Positions 62,841 to 64,000 of a stretch of DNA of 64,000 nt are shown here, piece after piece. Position numbers and translations under genes: made by a program. Source of the DNA: JAJZKE01 sp963762395. Its GTDB lineage: Bacteria > Patescibacteriota > Saccharimonadia > Saccharimonadales > UBA4665. Each line of letters starts with the position of its first letter. The first letter of the stretch is position 1. The notes under the pieces were generated by a model. The model saw nothing but the letters and a program-made list of their open reading frames with translations. It was not told the DNA's origin and did no database searches. The DNA is taken from positions 1 through 64,000 of the forward strand of contig CAVXKL010000004.1 of the NCBI GenBank assembly GCA_963762395.1, read 5' to 3'.

Positions 62841-64000
62841 ATGGATAAAACACGGGTCCAACAACTTGCTACTTACCTGTCCGCAGCCTTAATTATTATA
62901 ATCTTAGCGCTCATTCCTTTCCATGCCTTTTTAACAGTCTGGCTGAGCTCGCTTATTGGTCATTACACAGCCCTAAGACTTTGGAAAGAGGTACTGCTGG
63001 TTATTATTAGCCTCTTATCCGTCTTTATTGTCATAACAGATAAGAAACTAAGGAAAGCACTAATAAACTCCTGGCTTATTAGGTTAATACTAATCTTTTT
63101 TGTTATTGAACTGATTTGGGGTCTTATCTCTCACTCTAGTGGTAACGTTAATACTAAAGCCCTTTTATATGGCTGGTTAAGTGACTGCCGCTATCTACTT
63201 TTCTTTGTGGTGAGCTTTATAGCCGCTAAAAAGACCTCACTACTTAAAAACAAATCCCTAAAACTAATTTTATATCCGACCATAATCGTCATAGTTTTTG
63301 GACTACTCGAAATATTTGTCCTGCCAAGAGGCTTCTTAAGCCATTTCGGCTATGGGCCAAATACAATTAGGCCTTATCAAACAATAAACAGTAACCTCCA
63401 TTACGTTCGTATCCTTTCAACCCTAAGAGGATCAGACCCGCTAGGAGCCTACTTGCTAGTTCCGCTTAGTTTAGCAGTCGTACTGCTGGTAAGAGGCAAA
63501 AAAGCTTGGCAACTATCTCTTTTTACAGCTGGCGCAGTCCTAGTACTTATATTTAGCTACTCAAGAAGTGCTTGGCTAGGGCTAATTGTTTCAGCTGCCT
63601 TCGCCATATATTTTGGCGTTAAGTCCAAGGTTCTTAGGAGGAACCTTTTTTACATTGGTCTGGCATTAGTTATTGTGTTAGCCGGTATCTTTGTTCTAGA
63701 ACGCAATAACACCCGTGTTCAAAACATTGTCTTTCATACCCAAAAGAATTCGGTTGTTAAGACAACGTCAGACCAAGGCCATAGCAGTTCAATAAAATCA
63801 GGCATTAAAGACATTGCTAAGGATCCGTTAGGCAAGGGACCGGGTACTTCTGGCCCGGCTTCTGTCTACAATAAGAAAATAACTCGTATTCCAGAGAACT
63901 ACTATATTCAGATTGGCCAGGAATTGGGCGTAATTGGCCTAGCTGTATATATAGCAATTACAGTTCTTATTATCATGTCTCTTTGGGCAAGAAGAGAAGA
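62841..64000 (+). CDS. O-antigen ligase/Wzy-like membrane protein, 3'-truncated by window end
   Basis: The open frame runs off the window end, so it was not called as a complete ORF. At least 386 residues, starting MDKTRVQQLATYLSAALII, with about nine membrane helices and a large outer loop. TLRGSDPLGAYLLVPL and FSYSRSAWLGL are typical of Wzy_C ligases/polymerases. It may polymerise or attach the glycan. It is divergent from the sugar phosphotransferase (62 bases between starts). Confidence 0.82.
   Translation, partial: MDKTRVQQLATYLSAALIIIILALIPFHAFLTVWLSSLIGHYTALRLWKEVLLVIISLLSVFIVITDKKLRKALINSWLIRLILIFFVIELIWGLISHSSGNVNTKALLYGWLSDCRYLLFFVVSFIAAKKTSLLKNKSLKLILYPTIIVIVFGLLEIFVLPRGFLSHFGYGPNTIRPYQTINSNLHYVRILSTLRGSDPLGAYLLVPLSLAVVLLVRGKKAWQLSLFTAGAVLVLIFSYSRSAWLGLIVSAAFAIYFGVKSKVLRRNLFYIGLALVIVLAGIFVLERNNTRVQNIVFHTQKNSVVKTTSDQGHSSSIKSGIKDIAKDPLGKGPGTSGPASVYNKKITRIPENYYIQIGQELGVIGLAVYIAITVLIIMSLWARRE

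Noticed and set aside
28713..64000. UGA recoding (code 25), as in some CPR lineages
   Set aside because: Genes such as abiEi, yidC and wzt end in TGA at normal family C-termini, so the standard code applies.
1..64000. CRISPR arrays, tRNA and rRNA genes, transposases
   Set aside because: I looked for regular spaced repeats, tRNA-like folds and transposase motifs and saw none; a short tRNA could still be missed by eye.

Overview
The window looks like two unrelated genomes joined head to head. Bases 1 to about 27,870 are GC-rich, with the gene set of a diderm soil or sediment bacterium: an RND-like efflux set, Mla lipid transport and a complex I operon. I would guess Acidobacteriota, but the sequence does not prove it. 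From about 27,880 to the end the DNA is AT-rich. There the oriC-dnaA and rpmH-rnpA-yidC-jag neighbourhood, small compact genes and a large surface-glycan locus suggest a Patescibacteria/CPR (Saccharibacteria-like) chromosome using the standard genetic code. The join lies inside one continuous reading frame that starts as DnaA and ends as NuoF. I read this as an assembly chimera, not a real gene.

Left part. A 5'-truncated MOSC-type flavin/2Fe-2S oxidoreductase is followed by beta-carbonic anhydrase and a 3-methyladenine DNA glycosylase. Next come an mdtP-ytcA-mdtN-mdtO efflux operon, class II aldolase and transketolase, a BNR-repeat secreted protein and a small carboxypeptidase-regulatory-like protein. 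The mlaD(OmpA)-mlaF-mlaE lipid-transport operon and a SYLF protein come next. Finally the complex I operon runs leftward in the order nuoF(partial)-G-H-I-J-K-L-M-N. At least eleven small indels break otherwise well-conserved genes here (mdtP, tkt, nuoN, nuoL, nuoI, nuoG). Such lesions are essentially absent from the right part, which suggests lower sequence quality or coverage on the left.

Right part, origin region. The truncated dnaA (minus strand) faces an AT-rich spacer with several DnaA boxes (probable oriC). Two toxin-antitoxin modules (AbiEi/AbiEii and Phd/PIN) sit between the origin and rpmH-rnpA-yidC-jag.

Right part, glycan region (33-64 kb). GDP-mannose supply (manB, manC) and GDP-rhamnose synthesis (gmd, rmd) surround an ABC exporter (wzm, wzt with a C-terminal glycan-binding-type domain) and an FkbM methyltransferase. 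Many GT4 and GT2 glycosyltransferases, two GtrA flippase-like proteins, PMT-like and PIG-V-like GT-C enzymes, an initiating sugar-phosphate transferase and an O-antigen ligase/polymerase complete the set. Inside it lie large surface proteins: a 981-residue Ig-like repeat protein, a Ser/Thr-rich anchored protein and a B-lectin protein. Together they look like a machine for making, exporting and displaying mannose/rhamnose-type glycans and perhaps mannosylated surface proteins.

The most unusual spot is 42.66-43.34 kb. A C-terminal fragment of heliorhodopsin (with the retinal-binding lysine) and a small membrane ORF lie between a 5'-truncated lectin gene and a truncated copy of a duplicated glycosyltransferase.
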